64,000 bases of DNA from an uncultured Sphingomonadaceae bacterium (GCA_947488845.1 CANLBM010000017.1:1-64000), one strand, 5' to 3'; shown: positions 26,095 to 35,457, counted from the first letter of the stretch. Notes: a model not told the origin generated them from the sequence alone. Numbers and translations: made by a program.

Positions 26095-26355
26095 GTGAGA
26101 GTCGCGGTGCGCGGATTATTCAAGCATCCAAAAACCGGAATCTATCATTTCCGCAAAGCAATTCCAGAAAAGCTCCGCGCAGCTGCGGGAACCCACTCGC
26201 TTCGGAGAATCAACGCGTCGATCATCTACAAGGCAACGGGCAATATCCGCGCAATCCAGATCTTGCTGGGCCATTCGAAGATCGAGAACACCGTCCGATA
26301 CCTCGGCGTCGACATTGAGGACGCCCTCACCTTGGCGGAGAAGACGGAGACCTGA
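26095..26355 (+). pseudogene. Internally deleted tyrosine recombinase (integrase) remnant
   Basis: The 86-residue frame joins two parts of a phage-type integrase. Residues 1-31 (RGLFKHPKTGIYHFRKAIPEKL) match the N-terminal domain of integrases that begin with a KTGIYYFR-like motif. From about residue 33, HSLRRINASIIYKATGNIRAIQILLGHSKIENTVRYLGV matches the C-terminal catalytic end: the HxLR box, the LGHS box and the tyrosine. The middle, normally about 250-300 residues and including the first catalytic arginine, is missing, yet the frame is intact across the join. A GTG start with an upstream AAGGAG exists. It is almost certainly inactive for recombination. Confidence 0.75.
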
Positions 26356-26577
26356 AGTTAGGGCGGTTGCCCAAAGGGTCTGGGCGACCGCTTTAAAATT
26401 CGCTGACGTCCAGTTTTTGCGACCAAGGCTGGGTGGAAAGCGGACAGTCCGGCTTCAATTGCGGTCTTGCGCGATGCAGACATCCCGCAGTAGATGAAAC
26501 AATAATCCGATATGGGCGCAATAGTCCTACCCGAGCGGCAACTGTATATCTAAAGTCCGGTTCCAGCAACCAAATCT
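26356..26577. other. Relic-containing gap after the integrase remnant
   Basis: No gene seen. Bases 26431-26445 (GGGTGGAAAGCGGAC) repeat 77-91 exactly, followed here by AGTCCGG. A similar GGACAGTCCGC piece occurs near 3070. I take these as copies of a small dispersed repeat. Confidence 0.4.
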
Positions 26578-28446
26578 CTAGCCGCCTGCAGATCTCACTT
26601 TCGAAAGAATCGCCTCGATCGCTTCAGGATTCTCTATCGTATTGGGTGCCGTTACCGCTTGGTCATTGGCGATCGCGCGCAACGTTGACCGCAGGATTTT
26701 GCCGGAACGGGTTTTGGGTAACGCGGCAACGACATGAATGGTTTTCACCGAGGCAACAGCTCCGATTTCCGTACGGATGTGAGCGATACATGCCTCGGCA
26801 AGCTCGCGTTCCCCTTGCTGCCCGGACGTGACAACAAAAGCCACAGGGATCATGCCCTTGAGCGGATCGTCGGCTCCGATCACCGCGCATTCGGAGACTC
26901 CGTCGATTTCTGCCAATGCGCCTTCCATCTGTCCGGTCGAAAGCCTGTGTCCGGCGACATTGATGATATCGTCGGTTCGGCCCATCACGTGCATGAACCC
27001 GTCGGCATCACGGAACCCTGCGTCGCCGGTTTCATAATATCCGGGATAGGTTGCGAAGGCTTTTCGATAGTCTTGCTCATTGCCCCAGAGACTCTGATAG
27101 CAGCCCGGCGGCAAGGGGCATTTTATCGAGATATTGCCGACTTTTTCGTCGCTGACGCTTTCACCATTGTCATCGAGAACATGGAATTGATAGCCCGGTA
27201 CAGGAAAACCCGCGCTGCCGGCCTTTCGCCGATCATCACCTAGGCCCATGCAGGTCGCCAGGGCCGGCCAGCCGAGTTCCGTCTGCCACCAATGGTCGAT
27301 GACCGGTCGACCGGATTGTTGCTCGAGCCATTTTACCGTGTCCGGATCTGCGCGTTCCCCGGCCAGAAAGATCGCTCTCAGTGAGGGTAGCCCGCTCACC
27401 GGATAATATTCACCATTTTCGTCTTCCTTGCGGATGGCGCGAATGGCGGTCGGTGCCGTGAAAAATACCGCTACCTGATTGCGCTCGATAGTCCGCCAGA
27501 ATTCCCCGGCATCCGGAGTGCCCACCGGCTTGCCTTCATAGAGGACCACGGTGGCCCCGGCGAACAACGGCCCATAGACGATGTAGCTGTGGCCCACCAC
27601 CCAGCCGACATCGGAAGCCGCCCAGAAACATTCGCCGGGCATCAGGCCATAAATATTCTTCATGCTCCAGTTGAGCGCCACGGCATGCCCGCCATTGTCG
27701 CGCACAACCCCTTTCGGTGTTCCGGTCGTGCCTGATGTATAGAGGATATAGAGCGGGTCGGATGACTTCAGCGGAACGCAATCTGCAGGACCGGCTTTGG
27801 CCAGCTGGTTTGACCAGTCCTGCGCCCATCCATTGGAGATATCCGCACGCAAAGTTTCCCGCTGGAACAGCAGGACAGCGGGCACGCGATGCTTGGCCAG
27901 TGCCAGGCTTTCGACCACCAGTGGCTGGTAGGGGATGTCCTTTTTCCCTTCAATCCCGCAGGAAGCGGTTAGCAATAGTCGCGGTTCAGCGTCGTCGATC
28001 CGCTTGGCCAGCTCCGGTGGCGCAAAGCCGCCAAAGACGACCGAATGGATGGCGCCAATCCGGGCACAGGCCAGCATGGCGAACATGGTCTGCGGAATCA
28101 TCGGCATATAGATGATCACGCGGTCGCCCTTCCCCACGCCTTGCGCGGCGATCATGCCGGCGGTCCTCGCGACCTCCGCTTGCAATTCGCGATAGGTAAA
28201 TGTCTGCCTTTGCCCTGTGACCGGACTTTCGTAAATGACCGCGATCTGGTCAGCCCTGCCATTGGCGACATGGCGGTCGACGGCATTGTAGCAACTGTTC
28301 AGCTGACCATCGGGAAACCAGCTTTTGCTGCTTTCGTCCCAGCCGATGCCGGGCGCTTTTATCCAGTCGATTTCCGAAGAGGCTTCCAGCCAGAAACGGT
28401 CCGGATCGGCGCTGCTGGCAACTATCGTCTTTTCATAATCATTCAT
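26578..28446 (-). CDS. prpE: Propionyl-CoA synthetase-like acyl-CoA ligase
   Basis: A 622-residue AMP-forming ligase that converts a short-chain acid (propionate or acetate) plus CoA and ATP to acyl-CoA. Visible motifs are A3 YILYTSGTTGTPKG, VGHSYIVYGPLFAGA, the AMP-binding DHWWQTELGW, GRTDDIINVAGHRLSTGQME (A7/A8) and catalytic Lys in KTRSGKILR. The residues WWQTE and ASDVGW are typical of the PrpE branch rather than Acs. It is the last of a minus-strand set receptor-cupin-PrpE with gaps of 22 and 10 bp, so it probably activates an acid produced by that pathway. The exact substrate is unproven. Confidence 0.9.
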   Translation of the reverse strand: MNDYEKTIVASSADPDRFWLEASSEIDWIKAPGIGWDESSKSWFPDGQLNSCYNAVDRHVANGRADQIAVIYESPVTGQRQTFTYRELQAEVARTAGMIAAQGVGKGDRVIIYMPMIPQTMFAMLACARIGAIHSVVFGGFAPPELAKRIDDAEPRLLLTASCGIEGKKDIPYQPLVVESLALAKHRVPAVLLFQRETLRADISNGWAQDWSNQLAKAGPADCVPLKSSDPLYILYTSGTTGTPKGVVRDNGGHAVALNWSMKNIYGLMPGECFWAASDVGWVVGHSYIVYGPLFAGATVVLYEGKPVGTPDAGEFWRTIERNQVAVFFTAPTAIRAIRKEDENGEYYPVSGLPSLRAIFLAGERADPDTVKWLEQQSGRPVIDHWWQTELGWPALATCMGLGDDRRKAGSAGFPVPGYQFHVLDDNGESVSDEKVGNISIKCPLPPGCYQSLWGNEQDYRKAFATYPGYYETGDAGFRDADGFMHVMGRTDDIINVAGHRLSTGQMEGALAEIDGVSECAVIGADDPLKGMIPVAFVVTSGQQGERELAEACIAHIRTEIGAVASVKTIHVVAALPKTRSGKILRSTLRAIANDQAVTAPNTIENPEAIEAILSKVRSAGG

Positions 28447-28456
28447 CAGGCGCAGC

Positions 28457-28852
28457 TTATCCGTTCGACAGCTCGGTTAAAAGCGAATGATCCAATATCG
28501 ATGTCACATTATTTTCGTCGTCAAGAAAAACCACGGGACCGTGATTGGTGAAATAGAGCTCGGTATATTCCGGAAAGGCCGTATGATCATGGATCACGTC
28601 CAGCGGCTCATATCCGTATGTCCCCTCCAGCGCCACGCCCATGCGATATTCCATCTTGCCCTTCACCACATAATATTCTCCCGCGCCGAGATGACGGTGC
28701 CGGGGGAAAAAGCTGCCGGGCTGACAGCGAAGCAGCACGGTCCATCGTCCCGTCTCCTTGCTGGCAAAGAACAGCTTGAAATCAATCCCCTCCACCAGGT
28801 TCGACCAGCCAATATCTGCGGGGGTGGTCAGCAGTTCCGGCACTATTTCCAT
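28457..28852 (-). CDS. Cupin-fold protein, ChrR/dioxygenase-like
   Basis: A 131-residue single-domain cupin. Metal ligands are likely in FFPRHRHLGAGEYYVVKG (His-x-His and a downstream Glu) and a second region with EYTELYFTNHGPVVF near the C terminus. The pattern is like the cupin family of acetylacetone-cleaving and 2,4'-dihydroxyacetophenone dioxygenases, which use non-haem iron to break a C-C bond next to a carbonyl. ChrR-type anti-sigma cupins share the motif, so the activity is uncertain. It lies between the TonB-dependent receptor and the acyl-CoA ligase, which supports a catabolic step. Confidence 0.75.
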   Translation of the reverse strand: MEIVPELLTTPADIGWSNLVEGIDFKLFFASKETGRWTVLLRCQPGSFFPRHRHLGAGEYYVVKGKMEYRMGVALEGTYGYEPLDVIHDHTAFPEYTELYFTNHGPVVFLDDENNVTSILDHSLLTELSNG

Positions 28853-28874
28853 GTGTATGTCCTATCTTCTGGGG

Positions 28875-31106
28875 TTAGAATGTAAGCCGGAGTTCGGCGC
28901 CATAGGTGGCCCGTTCGCCATAATAGCGGGGCACAAAACCGAAGCCTCGGGTGTCGGTCGCATCGACAATATAGGCCTTGTTGGTTACATTTTTGGCCCA
29001 GGCTGCCAATTCCCAGCCCTTGTCAAGATCGGAGAGGGAAGCCCGCAAATTGAGCAGCCCATAGCCGTCGCCGGAACTGATCAGCGGATCCTGCGCATTG
29101 TTATAATATTTCTTGCCGGTAAAATTATACTCGGCCCGCCAGCGGGTTTCGAAGCGCCCGACAGGCACGGTTACCTGCGCGTTGGCCGAGAGCGTAAACT
29201 TGGGCGCTCCCGGCAGTCTGTTGCCGGAAAAATCGCGCGGCAAACCGGTAACCGGATCAATCGCGCCCGAAAGATAATTTTTGAACTTGGCATCGAGAAT
29301 GCCAAAATTCAGACCCAGATCAAGCCAGTCGGACGGCGTCGCAAAGGCCTCCACTTCAACGCCCTTGATCGTCGCGTCGGCGGCATTGTCGAGCCCCAGA
29401 GTCGGGACGGCGCTACCCGCCTGCGTGTTGACCGAGAGAACCTGAAGATCGCTATAGTCGTAATAGAAAGCTGCGACATTCAGTCTCAGATTTCGATCAA
29501 ACAGGGTCGATTTAAAGCCGATTTCATGGGAGATCAGCGTCTCCGGGTCGACCTGCGTACGCTCTGCCACGCTGGTAATGATCCCGATATTGAACCCGCC
29601 GGCCTTGAACCCCTTGTCGACGCTGACATAGGCGAGCACATCATCGGTGACATCATAATCCGCCGACAGCCGCCACGAGAAAGACTTGTAGGAATCGCGA
29701 AGACTGGCGAACGGCACCAGCGGAACCGGCGCGCCATTGGCAATGTCGTCATCGAAAAACCCGGAGATCAGATCGGCCTGATGGGTCGCGCGGACTCTAT
29801 CGATCGTATATCGCGCTCCCACGGTCAGTCGCAGCTCCGGAACCACCGAATAGGTCGCCTGGCCGAATGCCGCATAGGCCTTGTTCTTGCGTGTGGCCTG
29901 CGTGATCAGAGGCAGCGCGCCCTGGGCAAAGGTCAGCTCGCCAAGCAGGTCGGCATTGCTGCGCGCAATGAAATCCTCGTAAAAATAATAGAGTCCGGCA
30001 ATCGCATTCAGGGTGCCGTCATCATAGGACAGCTGCAATTCCTGGGTAAACTGCTCGGCATCCGTCAAAAAGGTGATTTCATCGACCCGCAAAGGTCCGC
30101 CATCGACATCCACTGCATTATCAACGTCGCTCTTGTCATAGCCGGTCAGGGAGCGGACCGACCAGTCTCCAAAATCATGCTGGGCGACAAAGTTGACAAA
30201 GACATTGTCCGAGTGATTGCGGGAAGGTCCGTTGAAATTGAGCAACCGCTCGTCATCGGGGAAAGGATCGGTATAGCCAAACAGATCGGCTCCGTTGATC
30301 GTTCCCACCGGTTTGTTTTCCAGATAGTCACTGCGATCCCGGCCACCGCCGACCGTCAGCCGGAGATCGGTGTCGGGCCCCGGACGCAACCGGAAAATTG
30401 CACGTGCCGCGGCTTCGTCGACATCAATTGCATCGGTGCCGTCAAACCGGTTGAATTTCTCGCCATCCCGTTTGCGGATCATACCGGCAACGCGGACAGA
30501 GAAGCCATCGGTGATCGGGAGAGAGGCGGCGACTTCGCCTTCAAACAGGCTGAAACGGCCATAGCCGAAACGGGCATTGCCTTCGAACCGGTCTTCGGGA
30601 AGTTTGGAGAAAAACTGGATTGCACCACCGGTGGCATTTTTGCCGAACAAAGTGCCCTGGGGGCCGCGAACGACTTCGATGCGTTCGAGATCAAACAGCG
30701 AGAAAATCTGGCTGCCGGTCGACGCGACCACGACATCATCCCGGTAAACGCTGATCGGGCCGATCGAGGAACTGTTGAAATCATTATTGCCGACACCGCG
30801 AATGAATATGTTCGGCACGCCGCCAAAGGTCTTGATTTCAAGATTGGGTACCTGGTCCCCGATCGAGAGGCTGTTGGTAAAACCGGCGTCGGCAATCATC
30901 TGGGTATCAAATGCGGAGACGGATACGGGCACGTCCTGAAGATTCTGCGCCCGTTTCTGCGCGGTGACGACAATGATATTGACGCCGCCGCCCTGATCGT
31001 CCGTTCCGGCATTATCCGGCGCTGTCTGTGCGAGCGCGGTGCCATGTGCGAGCAGGGAAACCGATGCGAGGGATGCGACTATGGTTGCGCGACAAATATT
31101 CTTCAT
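28875..31106 (-). CDS. TonB-dependent outer-membrane receptor
   Basis: A 743-residue receptor: signal peptide (MKNICRATIVASLASVSLLAHGTALAQ), TonB box near IIVVTAQKRAQN, plug domain with FIRGVGNNDFN and ERIEVVRGPQGTLFG (about 60-160), then a 22-strand barrel ending in phenylalanine (LRLTF), as expected for outer-membrane insertion. ATG 31106 has GGAAG five bases upstream; a start at 31136 would add a non-signal leader. It is the first gene of the receptor-cupin-PrpE set and diverges from the AraC regulator. The receptor type (pentapeptide and plug style) fits sphingomonad TonB receptors for organic substrates; iron is not indicated. Confidence 0.93.
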   Translation of the reverse strand: MKNICRATIVASLASVSLLAHGTALAQTAPDNAGTDDQGGGVNIIVVTAQKRAQNLQDVPVSVSAFDTQMIADAGFTNSLSIGDQVPNLEIKTFGGVPNIFIRGVGNNDFNSSSIGPISVYRDDVVVASTGSQIFSLFDLERIEVVRGPQGTLFGKNATGGAIQFFSKLPEDRFEGNARFGYGRFSLFEGEVAASLPITDGFSVRVAGMIRKRDGEKFNRFDGTDAIDVDEAAARAIFRLRPGPDTDLRLTVGGGRDRSDYLENKPVGTINGADLFGYTDPFPDDERLLNFNGPSRNHSDNVFVNFVAQHDFGDWSVRSLTGYDKSDVDNAVDVDGGPLRVDEITFLTDAEQFTQELQLSYDDGTLNAIAGLYYFYEDFIARSNADLLGELTFAQGALPLITQATRKNKAYAAFGQATYSVVPELRLTVGARYTIDRVRATHQADLISGFFDDDIANGAPVPLVPFASLRDSYKSFSWRLSADYDVTDDVLAYVSVDKGFKAGGFNIGIITSVAERTQVDPETLISHEIGFKSTLFDRNLRLNVAAFYYDYSDLQVLSVNTQAGSAVPTLGLDNAADATIKGVEVEAFATPSDWLDLGLNFGILDAKFKNYLSGAIDPVTGLPRDFSGNRLPGAPKFTLSANAQVTVPVGRFETRWRAEYNFTGKKYYNNAQDPLISSGDGYGLLNLRASLSDLDKGWELAAWAKNVTNKAYIVDATDTRGFGFVPRYYGERATYGAELRLTF

Positions 31107-31342
31107 TGTTCTTCCTTCTCCTGAACGGTGAGCCATCTTGGGTGCGGCTTTCCGATTGGCCGGTAATTAGCCGGTACGGGTTCCGCATTCTTGCTTGGGA
31201 ACGGCGTCATTTTTGTATTCCTGTGAACCATTGCCTGCAATATTGTTCCAGAGAGACACCAAACTTGGCAAATTGCGCCAGAAAACCAGACCATCTTGCG
31301 AATGCCTCCCAGCCATCGTAGCATTGACCCAGGAGAGGGATC

Positions 31343-32317
31343 ATGAAGATAATAGAGGAAGAGAGCTGGCAATCGGCCAGCCTGCCTCCGACCAGGCAAT
31401 TGCCCGGCTTTCAGGAAGTGCTTGATCGCACCCATTTCCACTGGGACCTGAAATCGGATCGGGATGACCAATATATAGCCGAAGTGCGCCGGCGAGCCGT
31501 GAACGACTATATGCTTACCCATATCGTGGCCGACCCGGTGACCGGATTTCGGTCGATGGACGATGTCAAGAAAAGCAATGACCCCTATTTCTGTCTGCTG
31601 TTCTTCACGCAGGGCGAATGCCTGCTTGAACAAGGTACCAATGAAACCGTCGTGTCCAATGGCAAAATCGCGATCTGGGACAGCACCCGTCCCGCAAAAT
31701 TTCAGAATACCAGCCGGCTCAATCAATTTTCGATATTGATCCCGCGCGACAATGCCAAAATCATGATCCCCGGAATAGAGGATATGTGCGGCCTGAGCGT
31801 CGATGGCAACAAGGGGCTTGGGTCGATCCTGCATTCCCATCTGGTGCAAATTCATCAGGCTATCGAACTGGTGGAACCGGAGGATCGGCCGGCCGTGTTG
31901 CGAGCGACCGTCGAACTGGTTGCGGCAGCCTTCAAACCGGAAAGCGCCAACCGCTCGAGTACCGTTTTCCGTCAGGCCGTCCTGAACCGGGTACAGGAAT
32001 ATATGGTCGCCCATCTCGGTGAGCCCGACCTTTCACCGGCAACGGTGGCCGCGGCCTTCAAATTCAGTCCGCGCTATCTGCACCGCTTGTTCGAGGAAAG
32101 TGACGAGAGCGCGGGCAGCTGGATCCGCAAGCGGCGCCTGCATGCGGCTAGGGCCGATCTTGGTGACGCGGCAAATAACAGATTGTCGGTAACCCAGATT
32201 GCCATGCGGCGGGGTTTTGCCGATGCTTCCCACTTCAGCCATGCATTCCGGAAAGAATTCGGACAGTCGCCGCGACAGTTTAAACAGACCTGCCGAAGCA
32301 GCGACCCGCGCGACTGA
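31343..32317 (+). CDS. AraC-family transcriptional regulator
   Basis: A 324-residue protein. Residues 20-200 are a cupin-like AraC-binding domain (DPVTGFRSMDDVKKSNDPYF; WDSTRPAKFQNTS). Residues 218-315 hold two helix-turn-helix motifs, with the usual LHAARADLGDAAN and VTQIAMRRGFADASHFSHAFRKEFGQSPRQFK. A good ribosome site (AGGAGAGG) precedes ATG 31343. It is divergent from the TonB-dependent receptor and upstream of the SDR gene by about 110 bp, so it most likely controls both transcripts in response to the substrate. No half-sites are clear in the 236-bp divergent region. Confidence 0.9.
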   Translation: MKIIEEESWQSASLPPTRQLPGFQEVLDRTHFHWDLKSDRDDQYIAEVRRRAVNDYMLTHIVADPVTGFRSMDDVKKSNDPYFCLLFFTQGECLLEQGTNETVVSNGKIAIWDSTRPAKFQNTSRLNQFSILIPRDNAKIMIPGIEDMCGLSVDGNKGLGSILHSHLVQIHQAIELVEPEDRPAVLRATVELVAAAFKPESANRSSTVFRQAVLNRVQEYMVAHLGEPDLSPATVAAAFKFSPRYLHRLFEESDESAGSWIRKRRLHAARADLGDAANNRLSVTQIAMRRGFADASHFSHAFRKEFGQSPRQFKQTCRSSDPRD

Positions 32318-32428
32318 GCCACTGTTTCCGCCGCCAGTTCGCCCATAATCAACTTTGTTGCCACGCTGACACAAGCATGCTGGCGCTTGTTCGACTATCC
32401 CCGAACAATAAGAAGAGGGGATGTTATT

Positions 32429-33214
32429 ATGGCAGGACGTCTGCAGGACAAGGTCGTGTGTATCACCGGCGCAGCGCAAGGCATTGGCGCCGGGATCGCC
32501 GAGGCCATGGCGAAAGAAGGCGCACGCATCATCATCGGCGATGTCAACGACGACGGCGCCAAGGCGCTCGCGGAAAAAATCGGAGCATATGCTGTTCACC
32601 TGGATGTTTCATCGCAGGAGGACTGGCAGGCGCTGGCCGATTATATCAGCGAGCATTTCGGAAAGCTTGATATTCTGGTCAACAATGCCGGACTGGAACT
32701 GGTGAAACCGATGCAGGACCATAGTCTGGCCGACTGGCGCAATATCATGGCCGTCAACGTCGACGGTATTTTTCTGGGCTGCAAGACGTTCGAGGCCTTG
32801 CTCCGCGAATCCGGAAAGCCCGGATCGCCCGCCTCGGTCATCAACATTTCCTCGATTGCCGGTCTGGTCGGCTACCCCGATCAACTGGCCTACAACACGT
32901 CGAAAGGCGCTGTGCGGCACATGTCGAAAAGCCTGGCGATTGAATGGGCGGCGCACGGCGATGCGATCCGCTGCAATTCGATCCATCCCGGCTGCATCCG
33001 CACGCCGATGCTCGAGCTGGCGGTTGATGGATGGGTCGAAAATGGTTCGGTGCCGGCAGATGATCCGTGGAGCGCGGTCGCTGCGCTTTGCCCGTTGAAT
33101 ACCGTCGGCCTGCCGGAAGATATCGCCATGGGCGCACTATATCTCGGCTCGGACGAGTCCCGCTTTGTCACCGGCATCGAACTGGTGATCGACGGCGGAT
33201 GGGTGGCCCGATGA
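32429..33214 (+). CDS. Short-chain dehydrogenase/reductase
   Basis: A 261-residue classical SDR. The cofactor site TGAAQGIGAGIAEAM is at residues 12-26, NNAG in DILVNNAGLELV, catalytic Ser in NISSIAGLVG, and Tyr-x3-Lys in YNTSKGA. Asp at IIGDVND suggests NAD(H) use. This type oxidises secondary alcohols or acyloins. ATG 32429 follows AGAGGGG. Its stop overlaps the next gene's ATG by 4 bp (ATGA), so it is the first gene of a coupled operon SDR-E1alpha-E1beta-lipoyl-ligase. A role such as alcohol-to-ketone oxidation ahead of E1 is plausible. Confidence 0.9.
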   Translation: MAGRLQDKVVCITGAAQGIGAGIAEAMAKEGARIIIGDVNDDGAKALAEKIGAYAVHLDVSSQEDWQALADYISEHFGKLDILVNNAGLELVKPMQDHSLADWRNIMAVNVDGIFLGCKTFEALLRESGKPGSPASVINISSIAGLVGYPDQLAYNTSKGAVRHMSKSLAIEWAAHGDAIRCNSIHPGCIRTPMLELAVDGWVENGSVPADDPWSAVAALCPLNTVGLPEDIAMGALYLGSDESRFVTGIELVIDGGWVAR

Positions 33215-34194
33215 GCAGCAATCACAGCAAGCGCCTCTGGATGTATGCCCAGATGGTCAAGAGCCGGCATTTCGAGGACATGATTAAACCGGCCTATTTC
33301 GAAGGCAAGTCGCCGGTCTTCAACATGGCGAAAGGCCCCCTGCCCGGCGAGATGCACCTGTCCGACGGACAGGAGCCTTGCGCTGTGGGCGTATGCGCAC
33401 ATTTGCGCCCTGATGATACAGTAACCGCCACCCACAGGCCGCATCACATAGCCATCGCCAAGGGTGTCGATCTGAACGCCATGGCGGCCGAGATTTTCGG
33501 CAAGAAAGACGGGCTGGCCGGCGGACGCGGCGGTCACATGCACCTATTCGATCCCGCAGTGAATTTTTCCTGCTCGGGAATTATCGCACAAGGGATGGGC
33601 CCGGCAGTCGGCGCAGCGATGGCAGCCAGAATGCAGGGAAGCGATGCCGTTGCGGTTGCCTTTCTGGGAGAAGGTGCAGCCAATCAGGGCGCTTTTCATG
33701 AAAGCCTCAACCTTGCGTCGGTATGGAAATCGCCCGTAGTCTTCGTCATCGAGGACAATAGCTACGGTATTTCCGTTCCCAAAAGCGCCTGCACGGCGAT
33801 CGCCAATAACGCGGATCGGGCGGCGGGCTATGCCATGCCGGGCCATCATGTCAGCGGTAATGATCCGGACGGCGTATTTGAAGCTGCCGGCATCGCGATC
33901 GAACGGGCACGGTCGGGCTTGGGACCCAGTCTGATCGAAATAGAAACCAGCCGGCTGGAAGGCCATTTCATGGGTGATCCTGAAGGCTATCGGCCCAAGG
34001 ACGAGGTCACGCGGTTGAAAGAAATCGATCCCATCCCAGCCTACCGAAGCCGGTTGGTCGAAGAAGGGTTTGAAGAATCCGAGCTGGATCGCGCGGAAAG
34101 CGAAGCCCGCGCGTTGGTCGATCAGGCATTTTCCTTTGCCCGCGGCAATGAATATCCGGAACCGAAGGAGGCCTTTGACCATGTCTTTGCCTGA
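33211..34194 (+). CDS. Thiamine-diphosphate E1 component, alpha subunit
   Basis: A 327-residue AcoA/PdhA-type protein. The ThDP motif runs from GEGAANQGAFHESL to VIEDNSYGIS (about residues 153-192; GEG and EDN replace the more usual GDG and ENN). RPHH after THRPHHIAIA and GRGGHMHLFD are also family signatures. With the beta subunit it decarboxylates a 2-oxo acid or cleaves acetoin and passes the acyl group to a lipoyl domain. ATG 33211 overlaps the SDR stop (ATGA). Compared with true pyruvate dehydrogenase, the short N terminus fits acetoin-dehydrogenase-like enzymes. The substrate is not settled. Confidence 0.9.
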   Translation: MSSNHSKRLWMYAQMVKSRHFEDMIKPAYFEGKSPVFNMAKGPLPGEMHLSDGQEPCAVGVCAHLRPDDTVTATHRPHHIAIAKGVDLNAMAAEIFGKKDGLAGGRGGHMHLFDPAVNFSCSGIIAQGMGPAVGAAMAARMQGSDAVAVAFLGEGAANQGAFHESLNLASVWKSPVVFVIEDNSYGISVPKSACTAIANNADRAAGYAMPGHHVSGNDPDGVFEAAGIAIERARSGLGPSLIEIETSRLEGHFMGDPEGYRPKDEVTRLKEIDPIPAYRSRLVEEGFEESELDRAESEARALVDQAFSFARGNEYPEPKEAFDHVFA

Positions 34195-35230
34195 TGCAAC
34201 TATCGAGAAACCGACTGCAGAACGCCGGTTGACGATCGCCAAGGCGATGTCCGAGGCCATAGGCCAGGAGATGGAACGCGATCCGTCCATTCTGGTGATG
34301 GGTGAGGATATCGGAAAAATGGGCGGCGTGTTCGGCACGACAACCGGACTGTTCGAAAAATTCGGCGCAGAGCGCGTGCGGGACACGCCGATTTCCGAGA
34401 CCGCTTTCATTGGCGCGGCCGTTGGCATGGCGGCGTCCGGGCTAAGGCCAGTCGTGGAGCTGATGTTCGTCGACTTTTTCGGCGTCTGCATGGACGCGAT
34501 CTACAATCTGGCCGCCAAGCAAAGCTATTTTTCGGGTGGAAAAGTCTCCTGCCCGATGGTGCTGATGACCTCGGTCGGCGGCGGCTATGGCGATGCCGGC
34601 CAGCACAGCCAGTGCCTCTACGCCACCTTCGGACATCTTCCGGGCATGAAAGTGGTCATCCCCTCCAACGCCCATGATGCGAAAGGCCTGATGCTTTCCG
34701 CCATTCGCGACGACAATCCGGTTATTTTCATGTTCCACAAGGCGTTGCAGGGCATGGGGTGGCTCGGCACGGTAGCCGGTTCGATCAACGATACGCCGGA
34801 GAGCGAATATTGCGTGCCAATCGGAAAAGCCTCAATCGTTCGCGAGGGCAGCGACATCACCATCGTCGGTCTTGGAGCCACGGTTCACCAGGCGCTCGCC
34901 GCTGCCAAAAACCTGGCAAAGACGGGGATCAATGCAGAAATCATAGATTTACGGACGATAGCGCCGCTGGACCGGGAAACTATTCTTGCCTCGGCATCCA
35001 AAACCGGCCGACTGCTCGTGGTGGATGATGATTATCTGAGCTTCGGTATCGGAGCGGAAATCATCGCCAGTGTTTGCGAAGCGCTACCGGGCCCTCTGAA
35101 ATGTCCACCGCAGCGCATCGCCCATCCCGATATCCCGATTCCGTTCACGCCGGTGATGGAACATTTTCTGCTTCCCGATGCAGGAAAGATCGAGAGCCGG
35201 GTCATGGCCATGCTGGGAGAGAAAACATGA
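34181..35230 (+). CDS. Thiamine-diphosphate E1 component, beta subunit
   Basis: A 349-residue AcoB/PdhB-type protein. Signatures include MGEDIGKMGGVFGTTTGL (about 33-50), RVRDTPISETAFIGAAVGMA, ELMFVDFFGVCMDAIYNLAAK and GYGDAGQHSQCLYATFGHLPG. The C-terminal transketolase domain has LGATVHQALAAA and DLRTIAPLDRETI. It starts at ATG 34181, within the E1alpha gene (14-bp overlap), with GGAGG upstream. The pair forms the heterotetrameric E1 of a 2-oxo-acid or acetoin dehydrogenase. No E2 catalytic core or E3 follows, which is unusual. Confidence 0.9.
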   Translation: MSLPDATIEKPTAERRLTIAKAMSEAIGQEMERDPSILVMGEDIGKMGGVFGTTTGLFEKFGAERVRDTPISETAFIGAAVGMAASGLRPVVELMFVDFFGVCMDAIYNLAAKQSYFSGGKVSCPMVLMTSVGGGYGDAGQHSQCLYATFGHLPGMKVVIPSNAHDAKGLMLSAIRDDNPVIFMFHKALQGMGWLGTVAGSINDTPESEYCVPIGKASIVREGSDITIVGLGATVHQALAAAKNLAKTGINAEIIDLRTIAPLDRETILASASKTGRLLVVDDDYLSFGIGAEIIASVCEALPGPLKCPPQRIAHPDIPIPFTPVMEHFLLPDAGKIESRVMAMLGEKT

Positions 35231-35457
35231 GCGACATATTGGTCCCTCAGGGGCAGTGGGAAGCGGATCAGGAAGCCGCCCTCTCCAACTGGCTATATGG
35301 CGACGGTGAAACCGTGCAGGAAGGCGTGACTGTCGCCGAAATAATGGTGGAGAAAACCAGTTTCGACATTCCCGCGCCGGCCAGCGGTACGCTTGCCATT
35401 TCGGTAGCGGAGGATGAGATCGTGGTGCCGGGACAGGTGGTTGGTTCTGTACAATAA
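35227..35457 (+). CDS. Stand-alone lipoyl-domain protein, 76 aa
   Basis: The whole protein is one biotinyl/lipoyl domain. It carries the hairpin-turn lysine Lys43 in EIMVEKTSFDIPAPASG, the place of the lipoylated lysine in E2 and GcvH-type proteins. There is no linker, peripheral-subunit-binding or acyltransferase domain, so it is a free carrier rather than a full E2. ATG 35227 overlaps the E1beta stop by 4 bp (ATGA), and the lipoate-ligase-like gene starts in its own stop codon (TAATG). It probably receives the acyl group from the upstream E1. What takes the acyl group next is not encoded nearby. Confidence 0.82.
   Translation: MSDILVPQGQWEADQEAALSNWLYGDGETVQEGVTVAEIMVEKTSFDIPAPASGTLAISVAEDEIVVPGQVVGSVQ

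Noticed and set aside
26095..26355. Functional small integrase
   Set aside because: The central region with the first catalytic arginine is missing, so a working recombinase is not possible from this frame alone.
28758..31124. Long plus-strand open frame opposite the TonB-dependent receptor
   Set aside because: It is antisense to a clear receptor, has no family pattern and arises from high-GC codon structure on the opposite strand.
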